A program made the translations under genes and the position numbers. DNA of 64,000 nucleotides. It comes from Actinomadura parmotrematis. Lineage in GTDB: Bacteria > Actinomycetota > Actinomycetes > Streptosporangiales > Streptosporangiaceae. The notes under the pieces were generated by a model that was not told the origin of the DNA, did no database searches, and saw only the letters and a program-made list of their open reading frames with translations. Shown here piece by piece: positions 48,993 to 56,812 of this stretch (its first letter is position 1; each line of letters starts with the position of its first letter). The DNA is taken from positions 62,001 through 126,000 of the forward strand of contig NZ_JAIBOA010000018.1 in assembly GCF_019458805.1 (NCBI RefSeq), given 5' to 3'.

Positions 48993-50189
48993 ATGCCGCG
49001 CAAGTTCCCGCGGCGACGGAACCGGCCCGCCCCCGCCCCACCGCCGCCCCCGCCCCTGACGGAGTCCGAGGTCGTCGAAGCCGAGCGCGACCTCGGCATC
49101 GCCTTCCCGCCCGAGTACCGCGAGTACCTGCTGAACGTCAGCGCGGGCGGCGAGGTGGAGACGCTGTACCGCAGCTCGGAAGGCTGGCGCTGGCAGGGCC
49201 GGTACAACCGTGGCACGGAACTTCAGGAGCCCTTCCCGCACCCTGATTCGTGGGCGGAGTACGAACTGGAGCTGTTCGATCGCCACCCCGAACCAGAGGA
49301 CTTTCCCAGTACGGAGGCGTTCGAGGCCGCCTGCGAGTCCTGGAGACAGGAGGCGTGGGCCTTCGAGCTGTGGCAGGTGGCGGGCACGTTCGTGGCCCGC
49401 AGCCACGGCTGCACCTTCAACACCCGCATGGCCGTCTCCGGGCCGCTGGCCGGCACCATGTGGTGGGAGGACCTGGGCTGCGCCGGCGAGATCGTTCCGC
49501 TCTCCCTGGACTACTCCACCGACCCGCCCCTCCCGATGACCTTCCGCGAATGGCTCGACCCACGGGGCGGACTCATGGGCGCTGAAGCGCCCATGGCCGC
49601 CGCTGCCCTGACCGCCCCACCGCCCATGACCACCCGGTCGCCCTCCGTTGACTTGCGGCGTGTTGCGCAATGGAAGCGCTCCCATTGCGCAACACGCCGC
49701 AAGTCAACGGGTGCTGACCAAATGGTCACCACTAGTGACTGTTGCAGTCTGTGGCATCGGGCCTATCGGCGCGGCGGAGGGCGGCGCGCCCTGGATCCAT
49801 GTGGTTGCCGTACGTCGGTGCGCCGGTCGCCCTGCTCGTGGCCTACGGCCTCTTCGCGGACCGGCGCGCGCGGCGCCGGCGGCGCGGCTTCCGCGACGGC
49901 GCGGAGGTGTCGCAGCAGGTTCGCGAGACCCTCCGGGACATGCGCGCCTGGGATCGCGGCAGCCCCGGGCACCGCCGTCCGCCTCTTCCTCTCCGAGGCC
50001 GGCCCCGTGGTCGAGGTGCGGGACCGGAGCGAGAAGCCGCCCGTCGTCCAGCCGCTCCGCCTGCACGGCGCCAGCGGGCGGGGGCTGGCGATGGTCCAGA
50101 TGATCGCGGCGGCATGGGGCTGCAACCCGCTCGCCTCCGGCGGCAAGGCCGTCTACGCCGTCCTCCGCACCGACTACGCGTCGTCGTGA
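48993..50189 (+). CDS. SMI1/KNR4-domain protein, frame running through palindrome copy D
   Basis: The first ~200 residues are an SMI1/KNR4-type domain: LTESEVVEAERDLGIAFPPE, YREYLLNVSAGGEVETLYRS, FPHPDSWAEYELELFDRHPE, VPLSLDYSTDPPLPMTFREW. Such domains are common in immunity proteins of polymorphic toxin systems and in regulators, but no toxin gene is adjacent. The frame has no stop after the domain (about 49596). It continues through palindrome copy D and an Arg-rich stretch, then joins in frame the tail of an ATP-binding protein, ending at 50189. The true gene end was probably lost. The start is ATG 48993. Confidence 0.6.
   Translation: MPRKFPRRRNRPAPAPPPPPPLTESEVVEAERDLGIAFPPEYREYLLNVSAGGEVETLYRSSEGWRWQGRYNRGTELQEPFPHPDSWAEYELELFDRHPEPEDFPSTEAFEAACESWRQEAWAFELWQVAGTFVARSHGCTFNTRMAVSGPLAGTMWWEDLGCAGEIVPLSLDYSTDPPLPMTFREWLDPRGGLMGAEAPMAAAALTAPPPMTTRSPSVDLRRVAQWKRSHCATRRKSTGADQMVTTSDCCSLWHRAYRRGGGRRALDPCGCRTSVRRSPCSWPTASSRTGARGAGGAASATARRCRSRFARPSGTCAPGIAAAPGTAVRLFLSEAGPVVEVRDRSEKPPVVQPLRLHGASGRGLAMVQMIAAAWGCNPLASGGKAVYAVLRTDYASS
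49627..49728. repeat. 102-bp palindromic element, copy D
   Basis: It runs from TGACC to GGTCA with the centre between 49677 and 49678. The arms carry GTTGACTTGCGGCGTGTTG and CGC, as in copy B. The centre is GCAATGGAAGC followed by GCTCCCATTGC, with one mismatch. CCGCCCA just upstream is shared with copy B. It lies inside the run-on frame of the SMI1 gene, and here neither end supplies an in-frame stop. Confidence 0.9.
49799..50189 (+). pseudogene. Remnant of an ATP-binding (RsbW-like) protein joined to a membrane-anchored N-terminus
   Basis: Two pieces in different frames meet near 49960. The first (MWLPYVGAPVALLVAYGLFA, then DRRARRRRRGFRDGAEVSQQ and VRETLRDMRAWDRG) is a short membrane-anchored start. 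The second (PGTAVRLFLSEAGPVVEVRD, SGRGLAMVQMIAAAWGCNPL, GGKAVYAVLRTD) is the G1-G2 part of an RsbW-type ATPase without its N box. It resembles the intact protein at 18967. A deletion fusing two genes is the simplest reading. The second piece overlaps the end of the convergent gene by 16 bases. Confidence 0.55.
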
Positions 50190-50683
50190 CGCTCCCGGAC
50201 GCTGTCGGGGACCGACGCGCGCAGGCGGCCGACCGCGCGGACGATCTCATCTCGGCGCTGGCCCGACTTCACCCAGGCGGGCAGCTTGGCCAGCATGCTC
50301 TGGGCGTAGGGACCGCGCTCGCGGAGGCGGGCCGCGACGTAGTCCTCCAGCAAGGCCAGGTGATCGAGGTTGTAGGCCCACAGTTCGTGGCCGCGGCACG
50401 GGGCCCGCAACCACAGGGGGAGCCGGAAGTACGGGTCCACCGGCGCCCCGATCACGAGAGGGGCCGAGTCCGTTTCCCTGAACAGCCCGCATCCCGGGCA
50501 GTGCAGACGGCGCGGGTACCGGGTGACCCTGTCGATCCACAGACGCTCCGAGGCATCCGGACGGACCAGCACGACCGCGCAGCCGCCGCAACCCGGGCAC
50601 CGCACGAGCACCCGTTCGGTGAACGCGTACACCCGGGTGCCGGGGTCGCGGAACCGCTCGGCGCCTCGGCTCTTCTCACGCAT
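50174..50683 (-). CDS. Zinc-ribbon-like protein of unknown function
   Basis: The 169-residue protein has two CPGC knuckles, VLVRCPGCGGCAVVLVRP and RRLHCPGCGLFRETDS, that could bind one zinc ion. A helical C-terminal half follows (LWAYNLDHLALLEDYVAARL, RDEIVRAVGRLRASVPDS). I recognise similar uncharacterised actinomycete proteins but no function. The start is ATG 50683. It lies 74 bases downstream of proS on the same strand. Confidence 0.65.
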   Translation of the reverse strand: MREKSRGAERFRDPGTRVYAFTERVLVRCPGCGGCAVVLVRPDASERLWIDRVTRYPRRLHCPGCGLFRETDSAPLVIGAPVDPYFRLPLWLRAPCRGHELWAYNLDHLALLEDYVAARLRERGPYAQSMLAKLPAWVKSGQRRDEIVRAVGRLRASVPDSVRERHDDA

Positions 50684-50757
50684 GGCAGGACGCTATCCAC
50701 CGCCTCCGGGCCAGAACACCCCATTTCCGGCCCGAAAAGAGGGGACGGGCGGGCGCG

Positions 50758-52458
50758 TCAGCCCGCCAGCAGCTCCGCCAGGCGGGACGGGACGTCGGCG
50801 AGGGCCACCTTCTCCGTCTCGCCCGTCGCGCGGGAGGTGATCTCCAGGGTGCCCTCCGCCAGGCCCCGCTTGCCGACCGTCACCCGGTAGGGGATCCCGG
50901 TCAGCTCGACGTCGCGGAACTTGACGCCCGCGCGCTCCGCGCGGTCGTCGACGATGACGTCCACGCCCGCCGCGACCAGCGCCCCGTACAGGTCGAACGC
51001 CGCCCGCTCCACCGCCTCGTCGCCCGCCTGCGCGATCACGACGGCGACGGTGAACGGGGCGACGGCGAGGGGCCAGACGATGCCGCGGTCGTCGTGGTGG
51101 GTCTCCACGATCGCCGCGAGCGCCCGCTCGATCCCGATGCCGTAGCTGCCCATGATCAGCGGGACGCGGCGGCCGTCCGGGTCCAGCACCTCCGCCCCGA
51201 GCGCCCGCGCGTACCGGTCGCCGAGCTTGAAGATGTGCCCGACCTCGATCGCGTTCTCCACGACGAGGGGCTCCCCGCAGCGCGGGCACGGCTCGCCCGC
51301 CGCGGCCTCGCGCAGGTCCGTCCACGTCCCGACGGCGATGTCGCGCTCGACGTCGACGCCCCGCAGGTGGACGTCGTCGCGGTTGGCGCCGGTGAACATG
51401 TCGCGCCGCCCGCGCAGCGCCTCGTCGGCGAGGACCGGCAGGTCCGCGACGCCGACGGCGCCGAGGCTGCCCGGCAGGGCGCCCAGCGCCTCCCGGATCT
51501 CGTCCGGCGCCGCCGGGCGGATCTCCACGGCGCCCGTCGCGTCCGCGAGCTTCTGCTCGTTCAGCGCGTGGTCGCCGCGCATCAGGACGAGCGTCGGCGC
51601 CCCGTCCAGGACGTACACGAGCGTCTTGACCTGGCGTTCGGCCGGCGCCCCGAACCCCGTCGCCAGGTCCTCGATCGTCCGGACGCCCGGGGTGCCGAAC
51701 GCCTCGGGCGCGGGCAGCCCCGGACCGTCCTCCACCACCGCGAGCGCGGACGTCGCCCGCTCGATGTTGGCCGCGTACCCGCAGGCCGGCGACCGGACGA
51801 GGAGGTCCTCGCCGATCTCGGCGGGACACATGAACTCCGTCGAGTCCGACCCGCCCATCGTGCCGTTGGACGCCTCCACCGGCAGCGCCGCGAGCCCCAG
51901 CCGCTCGAAGACCCGCTGGTAGGCGACCTGGAAGGCGTCGAAGGAGGCGTCCAGCCCGGCCTGGTCGACGGCGAAGCTGTAGGCGTCCTTCATGGTGAAC
52001 TCGCGGACCCGCAGCAGGCCGCTCTTCGGCCGCGGCTCGTCGCGGAACTTGGTCTGGAACTGGTACCAGTGCTGCGGGAGCTGCTTGTAGGACGCCAGCT
52101 CGCGCGCCACCGTCGCGAAGATCTCCTCGTGGGTGACGCCGAGGGCGAGGTCGGCGCCCCTGCGGTCGCGCAGCCGGAACATCTCCGCGCCGATCGACTC
52201 CCAGCGCCCCGACCGCCGCCACGGCTCGGCCGGGTGCAGCGCCGGCAGCAGCATCTCCTGGCCGCCGATCGCGTCCATCTCCGCCCGCACCACGTCGATG
52301 ATCTTCGCGCGGACGCGGACGGCGAGCGGCAGCAGCGAGTAGTGCCCGGCGGTGAGGCGGCGGACGTACCCGGCGCGGAGCAGCAGGCGGTGGCTCGCCG
52401 CGTCGGCCTCGGCGGGGTCGTCCCGCAGGGTCGGGATGAACATCTGGGACCAGCGCAT
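50758..52458 (-). CDS. proS: Prolyl-tRNA synthetase, bacterial type (with insertion domain)
   Basis: The 566-residue class II synthetase is the bacterial form: MRWSQMFIPTLRDDPAEADA start, motif 2 FQTKFRDEPRPKSGLLRVRE, FTMKDAYSF and motif 3 MGSYGIGIERALAAIVETHH. About residues 225-385 form the INS editing insertion (QVKTLVYVLDGAPTLVLMRG, DMFTGANRDDVHLRGVDV). It charges tRNA-Pro and removes Ala-tRNA-Pro. It is head to head with a second, unrelated-type prolyl synthetase. ATG 52458 has a TATCTT six bases upstream and no ribosome site, so a leaderless mRNA is likely. Confidence 0.96.
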   Translation of the reverse strand: MRWSQMFIPTLRDDPAEADAASHRLLLRAGYVRRLTAGHYSLLPLAVRVRAKIIDVVRAEMDAIGGQEMLLPALHPAEPWRRSGRWESIGAEMFRLRDRRGADLALGVTHEEIFATVARELASYKQLPQHWYQFQTKFRDEPRPKSGLLRVREFTMKDAYSFAVDQAGLDASFDAFQVAYQRVFERLGLAALPVEASNGTMGGSDSTEFMCPAEIGEDLLVRSPACGYAANIERATSALAVVEDGPGLPAPEAFGTPGVRTIEDLATGFGAPAERQVKTLVYVLDGAPTLVLMRGDHALNEQKLADATGAVEIRPAAPDEIREALGALPGSLGAVGVADLPVLADEALRGRRDMFTGANRDDVHLRGVDVERDIAVGTWTDLREAAAGEPCPRCGEPLVVENAIEVGHIFKLGDRYARALGAEVLDPDGRRVPLIMGSYGIGIERALAAIVETHHDDRGIVWPLAVAPFTVAVVIAQAGDEAVERAAFDLYGALVAAGVDVIVDDRAERAGVKFRDVELTGIPYRVTVGKRGLAEGTLEITSRATGETEKVALADVPSRLAELLAG

Positions 52459-52525
52459 TCACGGAAGATACCGGCCGCACCGTAAAAGGACCGGCGCATT
52501 ATCGGGTGCCGCTACCCTCGTGTGC
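52459..52525. promoter_or_regulatory. Shared divergent promoter region of the two prolyl-tRNA synthetase genes
   Basis: Only 67 bases separate the two starts. On the minus strand TATCTT lies six bases before ATG 52458. On the plus strand TACCCT (52513-52518) lies seven bases before GTG 52526. Both fit the -10 box spacing of leaderless actinobacterial promoters, and neither start has a Shine-Dalgarno sequence. The gap is too short for a T-box leader. Confidence 0.5.
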
Positions 52526-53977
52526 GTGAGTCGAGAAGGTGTGACGCCGCAGAGCGAGGATTTCTCCGCCTGGTACAACGAGCTGGTGATCCAGTCCCAG
52601 CTGGTGGACCGTGGACCGGTGCGGGGCACGATGGTCATCCGCCCGTACGGGTACCGGATCTGGGAGCTGCTCCAGGCCGACCTGGACCGGCGCATCAAGG
52701 AGGCCGGGCACGACAACGCCTGCTTCCCGATGTTCATCCCGGAGTCCTACCTGAAGCGCGAGGCCGAGCACGTCGAGGGCTTCTCGCCGGAGCTCGCCGT
52801 CGTCACCATCGCCGGCGGCAAGGAGCTGGAGGAGCCGCTCGTCGTGCGGCCGACCTCCGAGACGGTCATCGGCGAGTACATGGCCAAGTGGATCGACTCG
52901 CACCGCGACCTGCCGCTGCTGCTGAACCAGTGGGCCAACGTGGTCCGCTGGGAGATGCGGCCCCGCATGTTCCTGCGCACCACCGAGTTCCTCTGGCAGG
53001 AGGGCCACACCGCCCACCTGGACGAGGCCGACGCGATGCGCGAGACGATGTGGGCGCTCCAGGACGCCTACGCCGCCGTCGCCCGCGACCTCGCCGCGAT
53101 GCCCGTCGTGCCGGGCGAGAAGACGCCGGGCGAGCGGTTCGCCGGCGCCGTCCGCACGTACACGATCGAGGCGATGATGCGCGACGGCCGCGCGCTGCAG
53201 GCCGGCACGTCGCACTACCTCGGCACCAACTTCGCCAAGGCGTTCGAGATCCAGTACCAGGACGAGGCGGGCAGGCTGACGCTCGCCCACACCACGTCCT
53301 GGGGCATGAGCACCCGCATGATCGGCGGCGTGATCATGACGCACGGCGACGACAAGGGCCTGGTGCTGCCGCCGCGGCTGGCGCCCTACCAGGTCGTCAT
53401 CGTCCCGATCGGCCGCAAGGAGCAGGGCGAGGAGGCCGCCGCGGAGGCGCGCCGCCTCGGCCAGGCGATCCGGTCGATGGGCATCCGCGTGCACGTCGAC
53501 GACAACCGGCCGCAGCTCTCGCCCGGCTTCAAGTTCAACGAGTGGGAGCTGCGCGGCGTCCCGGTCCGCATCGAGCTCGGCAAGCGCGACATCGACAACG
53601 GCGTCGCGACGCTCGCCCGCCGGCTGCCGACCGTCGAGGGCCAGGGCAAGGAGCAGATCCCGCTCGACAAGCTGCCCGAGCTGCTGCCCGGCATCCTCGC
53701 CGAGTTCCAGCGGTTCCTCTACGACCGCGCGGAGGCGTTCCGCGAGGAGCACACCGCCGACGTCGACACCTGGGACGCGTTCGCCGCGCAGGTCGCGGGC
53801 GGCTGGGCGCGCGCGTTCCACTGCGGCCGCACCGCGTGCGAGGACGAGATCAAGGCCGAGACGGCCGCGACGCCGCGCTGCATCCCGCTGGACGCGCCGC
53901 AGGAGTCCGGCGCCTGCGTCAAGTGCGGGCAGCCGTCCGCCTACGGCAAGCGCGTGATCTTCGGCAAGGCGTACTAG
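52526..53977 (+). CDS. proS: Prolyl-tRNA synthetase, archaeal/eukaryote-like type
   Basis: The 483-residue synthetase is the second (type 3) form, without the INS domain. It starts with SEDFSAWYNELVIQSQLVDR, followed by GTMVIRPYGYRIWELLQADL and RPTSETVIGEYMAKWIDSHR. Motif 2 is LLLNQWANVVRWEMRPRMFL. The HTTSWGMSTRMIGGVIMTHG block and the C-terminal zinc-type extension ending KRVIFGKAY complete it. It also makes Pro-tRNA-Pro but differs in drug sensitivity: halofuginone-type compounds act on this type. GTG 52526 appears to be the first base of the mRNA. Confidence 0.95.
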   Translation: MSREGVTPQSEDFSAWYNELVIQSQLVDRGPVRGTMVIRPYGYRIWELLQADLDRRIKEAGHDNACFPMFIPESYLKREAEHVEGFSPELAVVTIAGGKELEEPLVVRPTSETVIGEYMAKWIDSHRDLPLLLNQWANVVRWEMRPRMFLRTTEFLWQEGHTAHLDEADAMRETMWALQDAYAAVARDLAAMPVVPGEKTPGERFAGAVRTYTIEAMMRDGRALQAGTSHYLGTNFAKAFEIQYQDEAGRLTLAHTTSWGMSTRMIGGVIMTHGDDKGLVLPPRLAPYQVVIVPIGRKEQGEEAAAEARRLGQAIRSMGIRVHVDDNRPQLSPGFKFNEWELRGVPVRIELGKRDIDNGVATLARRLPTVEGQGKEQIPLDKLPELLPGILAEFQRFLYDRAEAFREEHTADVDTWDAFAAQVAGGWARAFHCGRTACEDEIKAETAATPRCIPLDAPQESGACVKCGQPSAYGKRVIFGKAY

Positions 53978-53980
53978 GAC

Positions 53981-54027
53981 GCGACGAGGCCGCCCGTCCC
54001 GGAGTCAGGGGCGGGCGGCCTCGTCGC
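53981..54027. terminator. Long terminator between proS (type 3) and the DUF6328 gene
   Basis: GCGACGAGGCCGCCCGTCCC pairs with GGGGCGGGCGGCCTCGTCGC over 20 bp with one mismatch and a 7-base loop. It starts three bases after the proS stop and precedes the convergent gene end. Confidence 0.85.
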
Positions 54028-54033
54028 GTGCGG

Positions 54034-54627
54034 TCAGTTCTTGCGCGGCCCGGCGGCCTCGTCCAGGTCGTCGGCCTTCTCCTGCTCGGCGGCGTCGCGC
54101 ATGGTCCGCCGCTCGCCCGCGGCGACCTCGCCGTCGCGGCGCTCGGGGTGCCGGTCGGCGGCGCGGCGCGTCAGCACCGGCTGCACGAACCACACCCAGG
54201 ACGTCAGCAGGCCGATCACGAGGACGGTCGCCCAGGCCGCCCAGCCGTTGGTCAGCGACTCGATGATCAGCGTGGTGGAGGCGGTGATCGACACCGCCAG
54301 CCCGACCGCGGCGACGATGCCGAACCGGTTGGCGCGCCGGATCAGCAGCGCCTTCTGCCCGGCCTGGAACAGGATCCGGTGCTGGATCACCGGGGCGATG
54401 AAGCAGATCGAGGCGAGCGCGGCGGCGAACAGCGCCACGTAGAACAGCCACTTGCCGACGCCGTCGACCTCGTGGAAGCGGGCCGCGTAGGGGACGGTCA
54501 GCAGGAAGGCGAACAGGACCTGCACGCCGGTGACCGCCACGCGGAACCCTTGCAGGAGCTCGATGAGCTGCCGGTCGAGCCGCTCGTGCTCGGTCTCGTC
54601 GCGCTTGGGCCGTTCACTGTTCGCCAT
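54034..54627 (-). CDS. DUF6328 family membrane protein
   Basis: The 197-residue protein has four hydrophobic segments (VQVLFAFLLTVPYAARF, LFYVALFAAALASICFIAPV, FGIVAAVGLAVSITASTTLI, WATVLVIGLLTSWVWFV) between a charged N-terminus (ETEHERLDRQLIELLQGFRV) and a charged C-terminal tail. This is the pattern of DUF6328 proteins, of unknown function. The start is ATG 54627. It lies between a convergent proS and the SpoIIE phosphatase on the same strand. Confidence 0.8.
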   Translation of the reverse strand: MANSERPKRDETEHERLDRQLIELLQGFRVAVTGVQVLFAFLLTVPYAARFHEVDGVGKWLFYVALFAAALASICFIAPVIQHRILFQAGQKALLIRRANRFGIVAAVGLAVSITASTTLIIESLTNGWAAWATVLVIGLLTSWVWFVQPVLTRRAADRHPERRDGEVAAGERRTMRDAAEQEKADDLDEAAGPRKN

Positions 54628-54694
54628 GCGCCGGGCTTACCCCGACAAATGTAGTTAATGCACCGCTCACCTGGCGTTCTCTCCGCGGACGGCG

Positions 54695-56605
54695 TCAGTT
54701 CAGCGACGGCGGCCGGACGCGCAGCGCCAGCATCGACACGTCGTCGCGCAGGTCGCCGTCGGAGAACTCCAGCAGCACCCGCTCGACCGCGTCCAGCATG
54801 CCCTGCACGGGACCGCCGGCGTTGCCGGCGAGCGCCTCCAGCAGCCGCTCCTGGCCGAACTCCTGCCGGGTGAGGTCGCACGCCTCCAGCACCCCGTCCG
54901 AGTGCAGGAACAGCGTGTCGCCGGGGCCGAGCTCGATGCTGTCGAGACCCGCCTCGAAGTCCTCGAACAGGCCGAGCGGGACGCCGCCGCGCGAGGCCGT
55001 CCTGATCACCCCGTCGGCGCGGATCACGATCGCCGGCGGGTGCCCGGCGATGCCGAGCCGCACCGTGACGCCGTCCTCGCGGACCGCGAGGGCCGCCATG
55101 ACCGCCGTCACGAACCGGTCCTGGTCGAGCAGCGACTCGTTGACCATGGCCAGCACGTCGGCGGGCGCGTCCTTCCACCGCGACACGAGGCGCACCCCGT
55201 GCCGCGCGGTGGAGGTGACCGCCGCCGCGTCCTCGCCCTTGCCGCACACGTCGCCGAGGACGAGGCCCCAGCCGCCCGGCGTCGGGAACACGTCGTAGAA
55301 GTCGCCGCCGACCTCGGCGCCGTGCGTGGCGGCCAGGTAGCGGGCCGCCAGGTCGACGCCGGGGATCTGCGGCAGGCTCTTCGGCAGCAGGCTCGCCTGG
55401 AGGGTGTCGGCGACCTCGGCGCGCCGCCGGTACAGCCGGGACGCGCGGATCACCAGCGCCAGGTAGCGGCCGAGGCGCTGCACGACCGACAGGTCCCGCA
55501 GGTCGAACGGGCCGTGCTCGCCGCTGCCCGCCAGCGTGATCGCGCCGATGCAGCGGTCGCCGTCCTCGATCGGCACGCAGAGGACCGAGGTCGCGCCGAT
55601 CAGGGAGAGCACCGGGCGGCCGTCCGGGCAGGTGCCGAGGAGCTTCAGGTCCTCCACGTTCGGCCGCAGGGCGCTCTGCCGCGTCGTGTAGACGGTGTGG
55701 GGGAGCGTTCCGGCGGCCGGGTCGAGGGTCTCCAGGACGCGCGCCGCCTCGTGCGTGCGCTCGTCCTCGGCGGCGCCCATCACCACCTGGCGGCGCAGCG
55801 TGCGCGCGGCGGCGCCGGGCGCGCCCGGCTCGGGCACGGTGATGTCGATCAGCGCCCAGTCGGCCAGCTCGGCGGCGAGCAGCCGGGCGCAGCGCCGCAC
55901 CGCGACGGTCTCGTTGAACACCGGCTCGTCGAGCAGCAGCTCGCTCGCGGTGGCGAGCACGTCCATGCGGTGCACCAGCGCCGCGACGGCCTCGTCGTCG
56001 ACCGGCGCGGCCCGCTCGGCGCGGTCGCCGGCGTCGTCGGTCGGGGTGGTCGTCGGGCCCGCGACGGCGATCACCATCGGGTCGGGCTCGCCGGGGATCC
56101 ACACCCGGGTGAGCGTCACCACCGCGTCGATCGGGCGCTCGCGGCCGAGGAACCGCACCGGCACCCGGCGCCGCTTGCCGGTCCGCACCACCGACGCGAG
56201 CTGCGAGCGGAGCGCCGCCCGCGACGGCAGGTCGCAGAACGCGGTGAACTGCTTGCCCGACACGTAGCCCGAGGAGGTGCCGAGCAGCGCCGCGGCCTGC
56301 TTGTTCACCCGGCGGACGCTGGTGTCGCGGTCCAGCACGAACATCGGGACCGGCGCGTCGGAGAACACCGCGCGCAGCACCCGCCGCTCGGACTCGGCCG
56401 CCGCCGCGCCGCCGCCCGCGCCGCCCTGGCCGTTGCCGACGGCGCGGAGCGCGGTGAGCGCGAACTCCAGCTCCTCCAGCGCCGCGTCCAGCGTCGCGCG
56501 GGTGTCGGCGGCCGGCATCCCGGCGGCCTCGCGCAGCTCGCCGATCCGGCCCTCCAGCTCGGAGATCTCGCGCAGGATCGTCTCAGGTTCGAGCTGATCG
56601 GGCAT
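54695..56605 (-). CDS. PAS-GAF-SpoIIE serine phosphatase
   Basis: The 636-residue signalling protein has a coiled coil at residues 1-55 (ETILREISELEGRIGELREA). A PAS domain spans about residues 70-180 (FSDAPVPMFVLDRDTSVRRV, NKQAAALLGTSSGYV), and a GAF domain about 220-390 (TSVLCVPIEDGDRCIGAITL). The C-terminal PP2C/SpoIIE domain has the metal motifs GAEVGGDFYDVF, GDVCGKGEDAAA and LRDDVSMLAL. It probably dephosphorylates an anti-sigma-factor antagonist in the stress response. The start is ATG 56605 with AGGGGGAG upstream. No antagonist gene is adjacent. Confidence 0.92.
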   Translation of the reverse strand: MPDQLEPETILREISELEGRIGELREAAGMPAADTRATLDAALEELEFALTALRAVGNGQGGAGGGAAAAESERRVLRAVFSDAPVPMFVLDRDTSVRRVNKQAAALLGTSSGYVSGKQFTAFCDLPSRAALRSQLASVVRTGKRRRVPVRFLGRERPIDAVVTLTRVWIPGEPDPMVIAVAGPTTTPTDDAGDRAERAAPVDDEAVAALVHRMDVLATASELLLDEPVFNETVAVRRCARLLAAELADWALIDITVPEPGAPGAAARTLRRQVVMGAAEDERTHEAARVLETLDPAAGTLPHTVYTTRQSALRPNVEDLKLLGTCPDGRPVLSLIGATSVLCVPIEDGDRCIGAITLAGSGEHGPFDLRDLSVVQRLGRYLALVIRASRLYRRRAEVADTLQASLLPKSLPQIPGVDLAARYLAATHGAEVGGDFYDVFPTPGGWGLVLGDVCGKGEDAAAVTSTARHGVRLVSRWKDAPADVLAMVNESLLDQDRFVTAVMAALAVREDGVTVRLGIAGHPPAIVIRADGVIRTASRGGVPLGLFEDFEAGLDSIELGPGDTLFLHSDGVLEACDLTRQEFGQERLLEALAGNAGGPVQGMLDAVERVLLEFSDGDLRDDVSMLALRVRPPSLN

Positions 56606-56812
56606 CGAGGCTCCCCCTTGGGTTCTTCGAGCGGGCACGGCGGGGCGGGACCACGGGAGGGGACGGGTCGCGGGCCGCCCGGCAGGGCTTGTGGACAGGG
56701 TAGGCGGTCGGGGGAGGCGGTCCGGCGGGATCGCCGAGCGCAGCCTATTCCCCAACGGCGCATAGGGCCTAGTTCGGATGTTGCGGACGCGTCGGGCGGG
56801 GCGGCGGGGACG

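Noticed and set aside
48993..49596. SMI1/KNR4 protein as the immunity gene of a polymorphic toxin system
   Set aside because: No toxin, PAAR, WXG100 or secretion-associated gene lies nearby, so the domain alone does not support it.
50707..50734. Weak hairpin (CGGGCC...GGCCCG) downstream of bacterial-type proS
   Set aside because: The stem is only 6 bp with a 16-base loop; too weak to list as a terminator.
52459..52525. T-box or other amino-acid-responsive leader before proS
   Set aside because: Only 67 bases separate the two divergent starts, and no specifier or antiterminator structure fits.
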